A stretch of DNA of 64,000 nt from Haematococcus lacustris. Taxonomy: Eukaryota; Chlorophyta; Chlorophyceae; Chlamydomonadales; Haematococcaceae. This document shows, piece by piece, positions 50,129 through 61,800 of this stretch. Location of the stretch: NCBI GenBank assembly GCA_030144725.1, contig JASKMD010000019.1, positions 3,470,179 to 3,534,178 on the forward strand, read 5' to 3'. The notes below the pieces were generated by a model. It had not been told where the DNA came from and did not search any database. It saw nothing but the letters and a program-made list of their open reading frames with translations. The translations under genes were made by a program, and so were the position numbers. The stretch's first letter is position 1. Every line of letters starts with the position of its first letter.

Positions 50129-53100
50129 TGACGGCCAACATTGGCTACTGGGCCACGCTGAGCCTCAACATCCCGGACTTCACGCGCTATGCCACCAGCC
50201 AGCGGGCCCAGATGGTGGGCAGGCACTGGGCCTGCCGCTCTTCATGGCGCTGTTCTCATGCCTAGGTCAGACCAGATCAGGGTCAGGGTCAGGGTCAGGG
50301 TCAGGTCAGGTCAGGTCAGATCAGGTCAGGTCAGGTCAGATCAGGTCAGGTCAGGTCAGGTCAGATCAGGTCAGGTCAGGTCAGTCAGGTCAGGTCAGGT
50401 CAGGTCAGTCAGGTCAGGTCAGGTCAGGTCAGGTCAGGTCAGGTCAGATCAGGTCAGTCAGATCAGGTCAGGTCAGGTCAGGTCAGGTCAGATCAGGTCA
50501 GATCAGGTCAGGTCAGGTCAGGTCAGATCAGGTCAGATCAGGCCAGATCAGGCCAGGTCAGATCAGGCCAGATCAGGCCAGGTCAGATCAGGCCAGATCA
50601 GGTCAGGTCAGATCAGGTCAGATCAGTCAGGTCAGATCAGGTCAGGTCAGGTCAGGTCAGGTCAGGTCAGGTCAGGTCAGGTCAGGTCAGATCAGGTCAG
50701 GTCAGATCAGGTCAGGTCAGGTCAGATCAGGTCAGGCCAGGTCAGATCAGGCCAGATCAGGTCAGGTCAGATCAGGTCAGATCAGGTCAGGTGAGCGCCT
50801 CAGTGAAGCATCGCACCCTACCCTGCACCGGCCTCTTGTCCACTGGGGGGGGCCTCACATGCCACTACCCTTGGCATAGAGGATGGCCATGCTCACCCCC
50901 ACCCCCCTGCCCTCCACCCCCTGCCTTCCACCCTACCCCTAACCCTGACCCACTCGTTCACAGCTATCCATCCCACTGACTCATCACCTCCCCCGCCCCC
51001 ACCCTCTGCCCCTGCCACGTGCTCATCCCCCCCCTCCCCCCCTCCCCCTTGGAACCCCCCCTCTCCCCCTTGGACCCCCCCCCTCCCCCCTGCCCCCCCT
51101 GGCCCCCTGCCCCCCCTCAGGCCTGGCAGTGACCAGCGCCACGGTGGTGATGTACGGCGCCCCCGTGGTTGACCCGGTGCAGCTGCTGGCGCGCATGGAG
51201 GGGCGGCTGCCGGTCTGCCTGGGCCTCTTTGGTGGGTAACCCCAGCAGGGGGGGGCCCAGCAGGGGGGGGCCCAGCAGGGGGAGGGGCCAGGGATATTTG
51301 CTGAAGGGATTCGGCCAGTGGGGCAACAGGGCAACAGGGTGGGGGGGCCGGTCAGGATGCTGGTGCGTGTGATCAGGTGCAACCGCTTCAACTGCCAGAC
51401 TTGCACACCCTGCTTGGCGGTGGGATGTGAGGGGGGCTGCCAGCACTCTGTGCGGGCAGGCGGGCGTCACGGCCACTCGCACCATGCCACAGAGATCACA
51501 CCATGCCACCCTCCCTCCCTCCCTCCCTCCTCCCCCACTGCCTCCCCCCCTCCCCCCGCACCCACCCCCCTGCGGCTGCCCACGGCTGAAGACATAGCAC
51601 CTGAGGGAGGTGGGGGGCAGCAGCGTGCCTCACCCCCCAAACCCCCTTCCCCTCCCCGCCCCTCCCTGCCCCCAGGCTTGATGTGGGCCACCCTGACAAC
51701 CAACATCGCGGCCAACGTGGTTGCCCCCGCCAACGCCTTTGTCAACGTCAGCCCCCCGCCTGGTCACCTTCAACACAGGGGCGCTGCTCACCGCTGGGCT
51801 GGGTGCAGCCATGATGCCATGGAAACTGGTGCGCACCCCCCCCCCCTCCCCCCCCTCCCCCCTCCCCCCCTCCCCCCCTCCCCCTCCCCTTACCTCCACT
51901 CGTACCAGGCCGGGTTGCCCTAGTTGCCTCCCCCCTGCCCCCCCCCCCCCCCCCATAGCCCTCGCCCCCCTCCCCCCCCCGCTCCCTGGCTGCAGGCACA
52001 ACAGTCTCCTGCAGCGTGCCATGCAGCAGCAGCTCTGACCTGGGTACCCGCCACCCCCCCACTCACCCACCCTGCACAGGGGGGGTAGGGAGGCCTCCAG
52101 TGCCCATGTCCACCACCTGCCGGCACCCTAGGCCCCGTGCCCCTGCCCTCCTCCCTCCCCCCACACCTGTCTCCCTCCTCGCCCTCTGCCACATCCCAGG
52201 CCCCTCCCCCCTCCCCCCTCCGCACACCAGGCTACCCTTGCCCCCCCCCCCTGCCTCAGCCCAGGCGCCCCCCCCCCCGTGCCCCCCCCCCCCCCCCCCT
52301 GCAGGTGTCCTCCTCATCCTCCTTCATCAACACATGGCTGGTGGGCTACTCCACCCTCATCGCCCCCATAGTGAGCGACTGCCAGGCCCCTCCTCCTCCC
52401 ACCCCACCCCCCCCACCCCACCCCACCCCACCCCACCCCACCCCACCCCCCACCCCACCCCACCCCACCCCACCCCACCCCACCCCACCCCACCCCACCC
52501 CACCCCACCCCACCCCACCCCACCCCACCCCACCCCACCCCACCCCACCCCACCCCACCCCACCCCACCCCACCCCACCCCACCCCACCCCACCCCCACC
52601 CCACCCCACCCCACCCCACCCCACCCCACCCCACCCCACCCCACCCCACCCCACCCCACCCCACCCCACCCCACCCCACCCCACCCCACCCCACCCCACC
52701 CCACCCCACCCCACCCCACCCCACCCCCACCCCACCCCACCCCCACCCCACCCCACCCCACCCCACCCCACCCCACCCCACCCCACCCCACCCCACCCCA
52801 CCCCACCCCACCCCACCCCACCCCACCCCACCCCACCCCACCCCACCCCACCCCACCCCACCCCACCCCACCCCACCCCACCCCACCCCACCCCACCCCA
52901 CCCCACCCCACCCCACCCCACCCCACCCCACCCCACCCCACCCCACCCCCACCCCACCCCACCCCACCCCACCCCACCCCACCCCCACCCCACCCCACCC
53001 CACCCCACCCCACCCCACCCCCACCCCACCCCACCCCCCACCCCACCCCACCCCACCCCACCCCACCCCACCCCCCACCCCACCCCACCCCACCCCACCC

Positions 53101-55549
53101 CCCCCCCCCACCCCACCCCACCCCACCCCACCCCACCCCACCCCACCCCACCCCACCCACCCCACCCCACCCCACCCCACCCCACCCCACCCCACCCCAC
53201 CCCACCCCCACCCCACCCCACCCCACCCCACCCCACCCCACCCCACCCCACCCCACCCCACCCCACCCCACCCCACCCCACCCCACCCCACCCCACCCCA
53301 CCCCACCCCACCCCACCCCACCCCACCCCACCCCACCCCACCCCACCCCACCCCACCCCACCCCACCCCACCCCACCCCACCCCACCCCACCCCACCCCA
53401 CCCCACCCCACCCCACCCCACCCCACCCCACCCCACCCCACCCCACCCCACCCCACCCCACCCCACCCCACCCCACCCCACCCCACCCCACCCCACCCCA
53501 CCCCACCCCACCCCACCCCACCCCACCCCACCCCACCCCACCCCACCCCACCCCACCCCACCCCACCCCACCCCACCCCACCCCACCCCACCCCACCCCA
53601 CCCCACCCCACCCCACCCCACCCCACCCACCCCACCCCACCCCACCCCACCCCACCCCACCCCACCCCACCCCACCCCACCCCACCCCACCCCACCCCAC
53701 CCCACCCACCCCACCCCACCCCACCCCACCCCACCCCACCCCACCCCACCCCACCCCACCCCACCCCACCCCACCCCACCCCACCCCACCCCACCCCACC
53801 CCACCCCACCCCACCCCACCCCACCCCACCCCACCCCACCCCACCCCACCCCACCCCACCCCACCCCACCCCACCCCACCCCACCCCACCCCACCCCACC
53901 CCACCCCACCCCACCCCACCCCACCCCACCCCACCCCACCCCACCCCACCCCACCCCACCCCACCCCACCCCACCCCACCCCACCCCACCCCACCCCACC
54001 CACCCCACCCCACCCCACCCCACCCCACCCCACCCCACCCCACCCCACCCCACCCCACCCCACCCCACCCCACCCCACCCCACCCCACCCCACCCCACCC
54101 CACCCCACCCCACCCCACCCCCACCCCACCCCACCCACCCCACCCCCACCCCACCCCACCCCACCCCACCCCACCCCACCCCACCCCACCCCACCCCACT
54201 GACCTGGGGGTTAGCTCCAGACCTGCTTGGTTAGCTATGGTTAGCTCCAGACCTGCAGCGGACCTAGTGAGACCAGCAGCGGAGACCTCAGCGGAGGCGG
54301 AGACAGCTTTCAGTGCGGTGCAGCGGAGCGCGTCACAACAAATGGCGTACGATGGGCATACAACGGCGTTTTATGCCACGGTTTACAGCCAATGCCAGAT
54401 GCCTCACCTCACCTTAAAGCTCGCCCCATAGCAGCAGGGCCTGCCCTCTGAAGTGGCGACCAAATGCCGACCTGCCCTCACCCCCCTGCTGCTTGCACCC
54501 CAGCCCATACCCTCGGCTGCTGACCCCCCTTCCCCCTGGCCCCCCTGCCCCGGTGGCGCCGCAGATAGGGGTGGTGATGTGTGACTACTTCATCATCAGG
54601 GGGCGGGTGCTGGACATTGATGGGCTGTACCAGGCGGGTCCAGGCAGCACATACTGGTACAAGGTGACTCTGCCACAGTGCATCCTGCCTCAGCCACTCC
54701 ACCTCCCTCCCCACCCCTCATGCCACCCCCCCTTCCCTCCCCACCCCTCATGCCACCCCCCCTTCCCTCCCCACCCCTCATGCCACTCCACCTCCCTCCC
54801 CACCCCTCATGCCACCCCCCCTTCCCTCCCCACCCCTCATGCCACCCCCCCTTCCCTCCCCACCCCTCATGCCACCCCCCCTTCCCTCCCCACCCCTCAT
54901 GCCACCCCCCCTTCCCTCCCCACCCCTCATGCCACCCCCCCTTCCCTCCCCACCCCTCATGCCACCCCCCCTTCCCTCCCCACCCCTCATGCCACCCCCC
55001 CTTCCCTCCCCACCCCTCATGCCACCCCCCCTTCCCTCCCCACCCCTCATGCCACCCCCCCTTCCCTCCCCACCCCTCATGCCACCCCCCCTTCCCTCCC
55101 CACCCCTCATGCCACCCCCCCTTCCCTCCCCACCCCTCATGCCACCCCCCCACCCCTTCCCACCCCTCATGCACCCCCCCCTCCCCTTCCTCCCCCATCC
55201 ACATCCCTCCCGAGCCAAACCGACACAACCACCACCACAAAAGTGCCATGCGGCCGCCCACCTGCCCCTGCCCCTCTGCATCCTGCAGGGCGGCTGGAAC
55301 CCCGCAGCCCTGGTGGCCACGGCGTGTGGGGCGGCGCCCTGCCTGCCCGGGTTGCTGCAGCAGACAGGCCTGATCAGCGGCCTGCACCCCCTGTGGAAGG
55401 CCTTGTACGACTGCAGCGCCTTTGTGGGGGTGGGGGTGGCGTGCCTGGTGTACGTGGGCCTCATGTGGGGGGGGAGGGCGCAGGCACGGGAGGGGGAGGG
55501 GGAGGGCGAGGGGAGGGGGGGGGCGGCCCCACCGTTGCCAGCTGTGTGA
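50129..55549 (+). CDS. NCS1-family nucleobase:cation symporter, 3' part, six visible exons
   Basis: Exons 50129-50265, 51121-51231, 51676-51828, 52305-52370, 54565-54663 and 55289-55549, all with GT-AG introns and matching phases. Protein landmarks are [77 protein letters not shown] and GGWNPAAL, which are typical of NCS1 transporters such as plant PLUTO (plastid uracil/purine uptake). The N-terminal half lies in or beyond the gap. Exon 1 lacks one G near 50218 and exon 3 has one extra C near 51750; each breaks the frame and each lies in a homopolymer, so sequencing error is as likely as pseudogenisation. Substrate cannot be read from the sequence. Confidence 0.9.
50266..50792. repeat. (GGTCA)n pentanucleotide array inside an NCS1 intron
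   Basis: Units GGTCA with many GATCA and some GGCCA variants, plus several 4-bp units. The array starts at the splice donor itself (CTAG then GTCAG), so the donor motif is repeated about a hundred times. Confidence 0.95.
52400..54200. repeat. (CCCCA)n pentanucleotide array inside an NCS1 intron
   Basis: About 1.8 kb of CCCCA with scattered 4- and 6-bp units. It lies between the donor at 52371 and the acceptor at 54563-54564. The remaining intron (54201-54562) is unique sequence with the duplicated phrase GTTAGCTCCAGACCTGC. Confidence 0.97.
54709..55160. repeat. 30-bp minisatellite inside the last NCS1 intron
   Basis: CACCCCTCATGCCACCCCCC plus CTTCCCTCCC repeats about 15 times with exact 30-bp phase over most of the array. 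Confidence 0.95.
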
Positions 55550-55867
55550 CGAGTGTGAGATCACCTGGGGCTTGGGGGGTGTTGTGGGCGGCTTCTGGGT
55601 GCCGGGGGGAGGGGCGGGGGGAGGGGCCTTGTGGCTGACTAGGAGCAGCAGCAGCAGCAGCATCGGCAGGGGCCTTGTGGGGGGCTTGGGGGCCCAGTGG
55701 GGGGCTGGGGGCTGACTAGGAGCAGCAGCAGCATGGGCAGCAGCAGTGCCAGGCACCAGGGGCAGTGCCGGGGGTCTTGTGGGCTGTGTGGCTGTGTGGG
55801 CTCCAGTGTGGTGGTGTGAGGCATGCCGCCTGGGGCTCACTAGGCCGACTTGGGACTGGGATAGGGC

Positions 55868-55990
55868 AGACAGGTGGCAGACAGGTGGCAGACAGGTGGC
55901 AGACAGGTGGCAGACAGGTGGCAGACAGGTGGCAGACAGGTGGCAGACAGGTGGCAGACAGGTGGCAGACAGGTGGCAGACAGGTGGCAG
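55868..55990. repeat. 11-bp minisatellite, ~11 copies, downstream of NCS1
   Basis: CAGGTGGCAGA is repeated almost perfectly. 55550-55867 and 55991-56160 are otherwise G-rich with short AGC and CTG runs (56119-56156). No gene is supported there. Confidence 0.95.
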
Positions 55991-56120
55991 GTGACTGGGA
56001 TGGGGCAGGCAGGGGGCAGGGGGCGTGTTGAGGGCCTAGTGGGGGCCTGGAGGGCGGGGGGCGGGGGGAGGGGGCGGGGGGCTCATTATCGTGCTGTAGC
56101 ATGCAGGAAGAGGTGGACCC

Positions 56121-56152
<32 letters not shown>

Positions 56153-56159
56153 CTGTGAG

Positions 56160-56960
56160 CCAGACCCTGCCACAGTGACGCAGGCAGACGCAGGCGCAGG
56201 CCCAGGTGCGCCCATCCGCATCTGGTTCGGTGTCTACTATCATGCAGACACTGGCATTAGTACCTTCAGCTTGCGTATGCCCTGGGGCCGTGTACTACAT
56301 ATTACTATATGGGCTTGCGTACCTTCAGTTTGCTGTTCCCAACTGGAAAAGTGTTGTCACAGCTGTACAGATGTGTGGGTGGGTCACAGGCAGCCAGTGC
56401 AAGCAGGCGCAGGTGGAGGTGCTGGCAGGTGTTGTTTCCGAAAACTGCTAACACAGCTGCTTTGATGAAACGGGACACGGAGGCGCGTTAGTCCTGACAT
56501 TGTTGATGTCTGCTGGTCCACTACTCGAGCCCCGGGGAAAGCTAAGAACTCAGCTCAATCACTCAGCCCCACTGATCCCCTACATTTACTATACGTATAC
56601 ATACAATAGATACGTACAAATACAACACAACCAATACTATACAATAGCAGAGCACCTATGCAGATTAACGGAATTGCGTGCATGCGTCAATATGTTAAGG
56701 ACATCGTATGCAACAGCAATAAGAGGTAGTGCCCCGTGCTTGTCTCAGACGATCCCACGAGCTGCCAGTCCGACGGCTGCAAAAGCTACCTCCACAGATG
56801 CTGTACCACTGAATAATTTGTGGCTGGTACTACCAGGCACAAATTATTCAGTCTTGTTTCGCACAAAACAATCCTGTTGGACTGCTTGAGATCTTAGGCA
56901 TCCACAGGGCAATCATGTGTTCATCAAATAATTGCAGTGTTTGTATAGCAGCTAGTGAGC
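56160..56960. other. Intergenic region between the two host genes
   Basis: No convincing gene. One short plus-strand reading near 56206-56451 has a hydrophobic segment but no support. From about 56560 the base composition turns AT-rich, ending in the AT-rich stretch before the next gene's start. Confidence 0.5.
56808..56852. repeat. 45-bp near-perfect inverted repeat (hairpin)
   Basis: ACTGAATAATTTGTG is followed by CTGGTA-type arms and then CACAAATTATTCAGT. The two ~22-nt arms pair with a single mismatch and almost no loop. There is no T-run after it and no TSD that I can see. Confidence 0.85.
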
Positions 56961-57066
56961 GACCGGCCCGACTATAATTATATTTATAGTTTAATATACC
57001 TTGAGCACTTTTATAGCTTTTATAGCTCCTCGAACCTTGCTTCCGCTTCCACCGCCGACCAGCGCG
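56960..57066 (+). promoter_or_regulatory. AT-rich putative promoter and 5' UTR
   Basis: The stretch ATTATATTTATAGTTTAATA stands out in GC-rich surroundings about 80 bp before an ATG. It could supply a TATA-like element. Inference from composition and position only. Confidence 0.35.
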
Positions 57067-58018
57067 ATGGCTGCGTCTAGCCCCGATGACCCCAATGCGC
57101 TGGGCCCAAGCTTAAACATCATCAAAATCAAACATTCAAACGCACGAGTTTTCGGTTTTGCACGTACAGGTGGAGCAAGGTGTCCCGCAGCGTGCGACAT
57201 GTGAGGCAGGCGGGTGTATTGCCAAAGGCGTGATGGGCACCCTTCCCCCGGGGGTCCCAAATGTCGCGGCAATCTTGCGACATGGCGGCACCCAGCAGGG
57301 ACAGGACCAAGGGCTGCAGGAGTGGCGTAGCATACAAGATACTGTGACCCTGACATTCAAGGTAGTTTCACAGTGCAGTCCGGTTTAGTGAGGGTGGTTG
57401 GATACATAGGCCACGTCGTGTGACCCCTGCAGGCCTTCTTCGATGCGTTAAAGTCTCAGGTACATCCTTACAGCTCAATCTATCTCGACAGCAGTGAAAA
57501 CATAGTTTGTCCATGCAAACACACACACATGCCGGCCAAGCATGCATGCAAATGTGCTTGCATGGGCGTTCTCGTGCTCCACCTTGCACCTCCAGCAGCC
57601 GGCTGGTCCAGCCATTCGAAGCAACTGGAGGTAGTAGCACAGCTGTGCAGCACTCACAGCCACCCACCAGGCCTCTGGTCCTGCACCAGTGCGTTACACC
57701 AGTGCACCACCACAGCTGCATCAAGCTGCCCACACCCACACTCATTGCCAGCTGCAGCAAGGCCAGCATTGGCTGGTGGTTTGAGGGTGCCATCTGCAAG
57801 GGGACCAGTAGAGCGACCATGCGCCAGCTGCCCAGCGACTGCCAAGCAACTGCCAGGCAGCTGTGTGAAGTAGAAAGACAGAATGGCCGACTATGAGGTT
57901 GGCGTGCCTGGCAGTGCTGCAGGCCCCTGCTGTCACTGACACCACACTGCTGCCTGTGGCCCCTGGCCCTGGGCCTGTGCAGGGTGATGCCATCCGGTCC
58001 CTGGAGCAGGGGCGAGAG
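57067..58018 (+). CDS. Possible 5' exons of the coiled-coil protein gene
   Basis: An ATG at 57067 opens MAASSPDDPNALGPSLNII..., which stays open to about 57169 at CAG then GTGGAG. Further exon-like pieces with AG and GT borders are 57320-57361 (EWRSIQDTVTLTFK), 57433-57459 (AFFDALKSQ) and 57983-58018 (GDAIRSLEQGRE). These three are mutually in phase 0 and in phase with the exon at 58894. The first exon does not join them in frame with any good donor, so the start is uncertain or a base is missing. No known domain. Confidence 0.4.
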
Positions 58019-58109
58019 GTGAGGCGCCAGGACCAGGGCCAGGGGCAGGGCACAGCTGCCACAGGCAGGCCACCCGAGACAGGGCTGTCCTTCTGGCCCT
58101 GGCCCTGGA

Positions 58110-58890
58110 CCTGACCAGGGTTAGGGGTTAGGGTCAGCCCCCGCTAGCCCTGCGTCTGGCCCTGGCCCTGGCCCCTGACCGAGACCAGGGTTAGGGGTCA
58201 GGGTTAGGAACCCTCCTTCCAGCCCTGCCCCTGGCCCTGACCCCTGGCCTTGCCCCTGGCCCCTGGCCCCGGCCCCTGGCCCTGCCCACAGTCCTGGGTT
58301 CTGCTGTCCAGGGTGCAGCTGGCAGCCGGGCAGCAGGCGCTGCATCCAGGATACAGCGCACCAGGCACAGGGGACAGGGCACAGCAGCTAGGGGACAGGG
58401 CACAACAGCCAGGGCACAGGGGACATGGCACAGCAGCTGCCACAGACTTGGGAGTTTTGTAGACCAGGAGACGAACAAGGGGCACAGCAGCCGCCACTGT
58501 GCCTGCCACATGTCGGCCTCCACCCCACACGTAGCTCAGGAGCAGCGGAAGGGGGGCCACCTCCTGAGCAGCAGCAGGGTGGGCAGCATGTAGGAGCCAC
58601 TGGTCAGGCAGGCTGCAGCCTTGAACTGGGTGTGCCTGGCACCTCGTGGTGGGTGCTGTTGTCTCCTGAAGGTGTTCCCCCAGGGCCCATGCTGATGCCC
58701 GCAATCCCCAACTTGACCTCATCACCAACATCATTGCCAACATCATTAGTACCATCATCATCACCATCATCATCATGAGTGTCACCCTCATTGATATCAC
58801 CCTCGTCAACAGCACCAGCATCAATGTCACTATCTGCACCCGCACCATCACTTTGAGCACCATGCGCATGCTGCTGCCCCTGGGCTTCTG
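58110..58890. other. Long intron of the coiled-coil gene, repeat-rich
   Basis: Contains GGTTAGGG and CCTGGCCC-type short repeats (58110-58300), ACAGGGCACAGCAGC-type repeats (58370-58440) and a CAT/ATC-rich run (58730-58770). No exon is supported within it. Confidence 0.5.
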
Positions 58891-58893
58891 CAG

Positions 58894-61800
58894 GACCTGG
58901 TGCACAGCCTGCGCAATGAAATGGCAGGGGTGCTGCAGCGCAAGGCCAACGCTCCTGAAGTGGCGTCCCGCTTGGCTGAGGTGAGGCGCCCGGGCCCCGC
59001 GCTGACGGCTGCGGTGCACGTGGCTGGTGAGGAGCGGCCTGGGCTGGTGTGGCTGGGCAGCTGCAGCGCAGCAGTGGGTGCAGCGGCTGCAGCAGGTGCA
59101 GCAGGGTCGCCTGATCGAGGGGGTCGAGGCAGCCGGGTGGAGGCGTTAGGGGTCAGGGGGGGTTAGGAGGCAGTGCTGCTGGTGCTGGTGCTGGTGCTGG
59201 TGCTGCTCCTGCCGCTGCTGCTCTGCAGGAGGTCAGGAGATGAGGACAGCTAGGTGATCCTGACCCTGAGCCAGGACAGCGTACAGTACAGTGCAGTGGC
59301 TTACAGGTGTTCAGTGCGGTGACTCACAGGTGTTGAGGCACGGTGGCAATGGTACTCTAGCACTGTGGTACTGGCACAGGTGGTGAGGCATTGAGTCCAG
59401 TACAGGTGTTCAGTACAGTACAGTACAGTACAGTGTACAGTGTACTGTACACAGGTGTTCAGTACAGTACAGTGCGGTGACTCACAGGTGTTGAGGCAGC
59501 GGGGTTCAGGCTGCGGGGTCAGGCTGCGGCGGCAGGGGGTTAGGATGGTGTTCATTGAGCACAAGCCATACTAGCACAGCCAGGTGGTGAGCAGGTGGTG
59601 GTGAGAGATGGTCAGCTGGTGGTGGGTGTGCGGTGGCAGGCTCGCCCACTAATGCAGCTGGCAGGGGGAGCCAGTGCCAGCTTAACGGCATGCTGCACAA
59701 CCCAGCTCAGCACAAGCCTCACTGGCACAGTCACCGCTAGCTTGGCCAGAACGAGCCAAATAACGAGGCGAAAAAGCACAAAAAACGAGACAAACAACGA
59801 GGCAAATATAGAAAGAACGAAACAAGGCCCTACCGACTGGCCTGCATCAACGGCGGGGGAGGATAGGCAGCAGCAGTGGGGGCAGGGGTGGGCCCTCAGC
59901 CTCCCACGCCTTGCTGCTGGTGCTGGGGCAATGAAGGCACGTGACAAGGAGCACACATGCCTGCATGTCAGCATGCTTGCATGCACTTTCACACACCCTG
60001 CGTGCCTTACCTGGTGCAGCTGGAGGCATGTGTGGGGCGCAAGGCCGACACTGAAGACATGGAGCGGCGCGCCATAAAGGCAGAGGTGAGCAAAATCACA
60101 ACTGAAGAGTGCATGTGAAAAGTAATATTGGAAAGAAAAAGTGAAAAAGGCCCCTGCCTGCTTCCCTCGCCACCCCACCCACCCTGATGACCCCAGCCCT
60201 GCCTTTTGTCTAAGCCAACCTACAGTCTAGCGGCCACCACTGTCACTCCTGATCAGGCAAGCTGGCCCACCACCCTGTAGCCTGTTCAGGCAAGGTGTGA
60301 CTGCCCAGGCTGCCCCTGGAGCCAGCTTCCTTTGTGGGGCTGATGCAACTCCCCTCCCCGTGTTTGTGAGCACTGCATGGCTGTCATGAGGTCATGTGGT
60401 TGGGAAGGCTCATGTGGCATACCTGCCTGTGTACATCTCAACCCAACCCCCCTCATGCCCCACTCTGACACCGGCACCTATGCACCTGGTTGCACGCATC
60501 TCAACAGACAACCCCCCAGCCACACCCCTGTGCGCAGTACCATTCTTCCACCCCCACTGCCTGGCTTGGCCTCTCTTCCAATTACCCCCTCATGCCCCCT
60601 CATGCCCCCTTCAGCCTTGCTGGCACTGCTGGAGTGCTCCCGTCCTTGGCCCTTGGTGGCTGTGAGCCCGCTGCAATGCAACAGCAGGGCAGGCTACCTC
60701 ATCACTTCATCACCTGCCTGCTGTGTTGGCCTTGCTGGGCTCCTGTCAGGCCCCCTCAGGCCTTGCGGACAGGGCTGCATGCCCCTCACCTGCTGACCCC
60801 CCTGCCCTCAGAGCCCCTCAGCTGCTGGCCCCCAGGGCAGGGCTGCATGCCCCCCTGACCCTGTGTCCAGCTGTTGGCCTTGATGGAAGCAGAGGCAGGC
60901 ATGCAGTGGATTGGACGGCATGTTGCTGTGGGTCACAATGACTGGGGGGAGGCCGGAGCCCCTTGACTGTGGCGCTGCAGCCTGGTGCTGCCATGGCTCG
61001 CCCCCCAGGTGGATGCCACGCTGCGCAGTCACATGGCTGCGGTCAGCACGGGCCTCAAGACAAAGATGGATGAGGTGGAGGCCAAGGTCAGGCTGGGCCA
61101 GAAGCTCCGCCCCTAGCTATCTTCTGCCCTGGGGGGTAGGGGGTGGGGAAGGGAGATGGAGAGGGGCAGGGGGGGGGAGGGAGGGAGGAGGGGAGGGGTC
61201 CTCCTGGGCCCAGCCTGCCCACTGTCACCTTTCATGGTAGAGGCACCTCCAATGGGGGGGTGGGTACTTGCCTGGGCGCGTTGTTTGTGCATGCTGCCCT
61301 TGCTGAGCTCACTTGCTGCCTGCCTGGGTCAAGGGGGTTACCCTACCCTACCCTACCCTACCCTACCCTACCCTACCCTACCCTACCCTACCCTACCCTA
61401 CCCTACCCTACCCTACCCTACCCTACCCTACCCTACCCTACCCTACCCTACCCTACCCTACCCTACCCTACCCTACCCTACCCTACCCTACCCTACCCTA
61501 CCCTACCCTACCCTACCCTACCCTACCCTACCCTACCCTACCCTACCCTACCCTACCCTACCCTACCCTACCCTACCCTACCCTACTCTAACCAACCCTA
61601 CCCTACCCTACCCTACCCTACCCTACCCTACCCTACCCTACCCTACCCTACCCTACCCAACTCTAACCAACCCTAAGTAACCCTAACCAACTCTAACCCG
61701 GCTACACCCCAGCCCCTCACCTGCTGCCTGGCTGCTGATGTGATCAGGCCTGGCGGGAGTCCTGTGAGCGCCAGCTGACAGCCCTGCGCACTGAGGTGGC

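Noticed and set aside
49457..50226. Open readings running through the N gap at 49542
   Set aside because: They consist mostly of unknown residues and link a LINE to a transporter intron on different strands.
56206..56451. Fragment of a fatty acid elongase (hydrophobic YYILLYGLAYLQF, then WKSVVTAVQM)
   Set aside because: The likeness is short, no histidine box is visible, and no splice-consistent neighbouring exon was found.
61338..61690. CCCTA array as a telomere or telomere fusion
   Set aside because: The unit is 5 bp, not TTAGGG or TTTTAGGG, and the array is flanked on both sides by exons of one gene in consistent phase.
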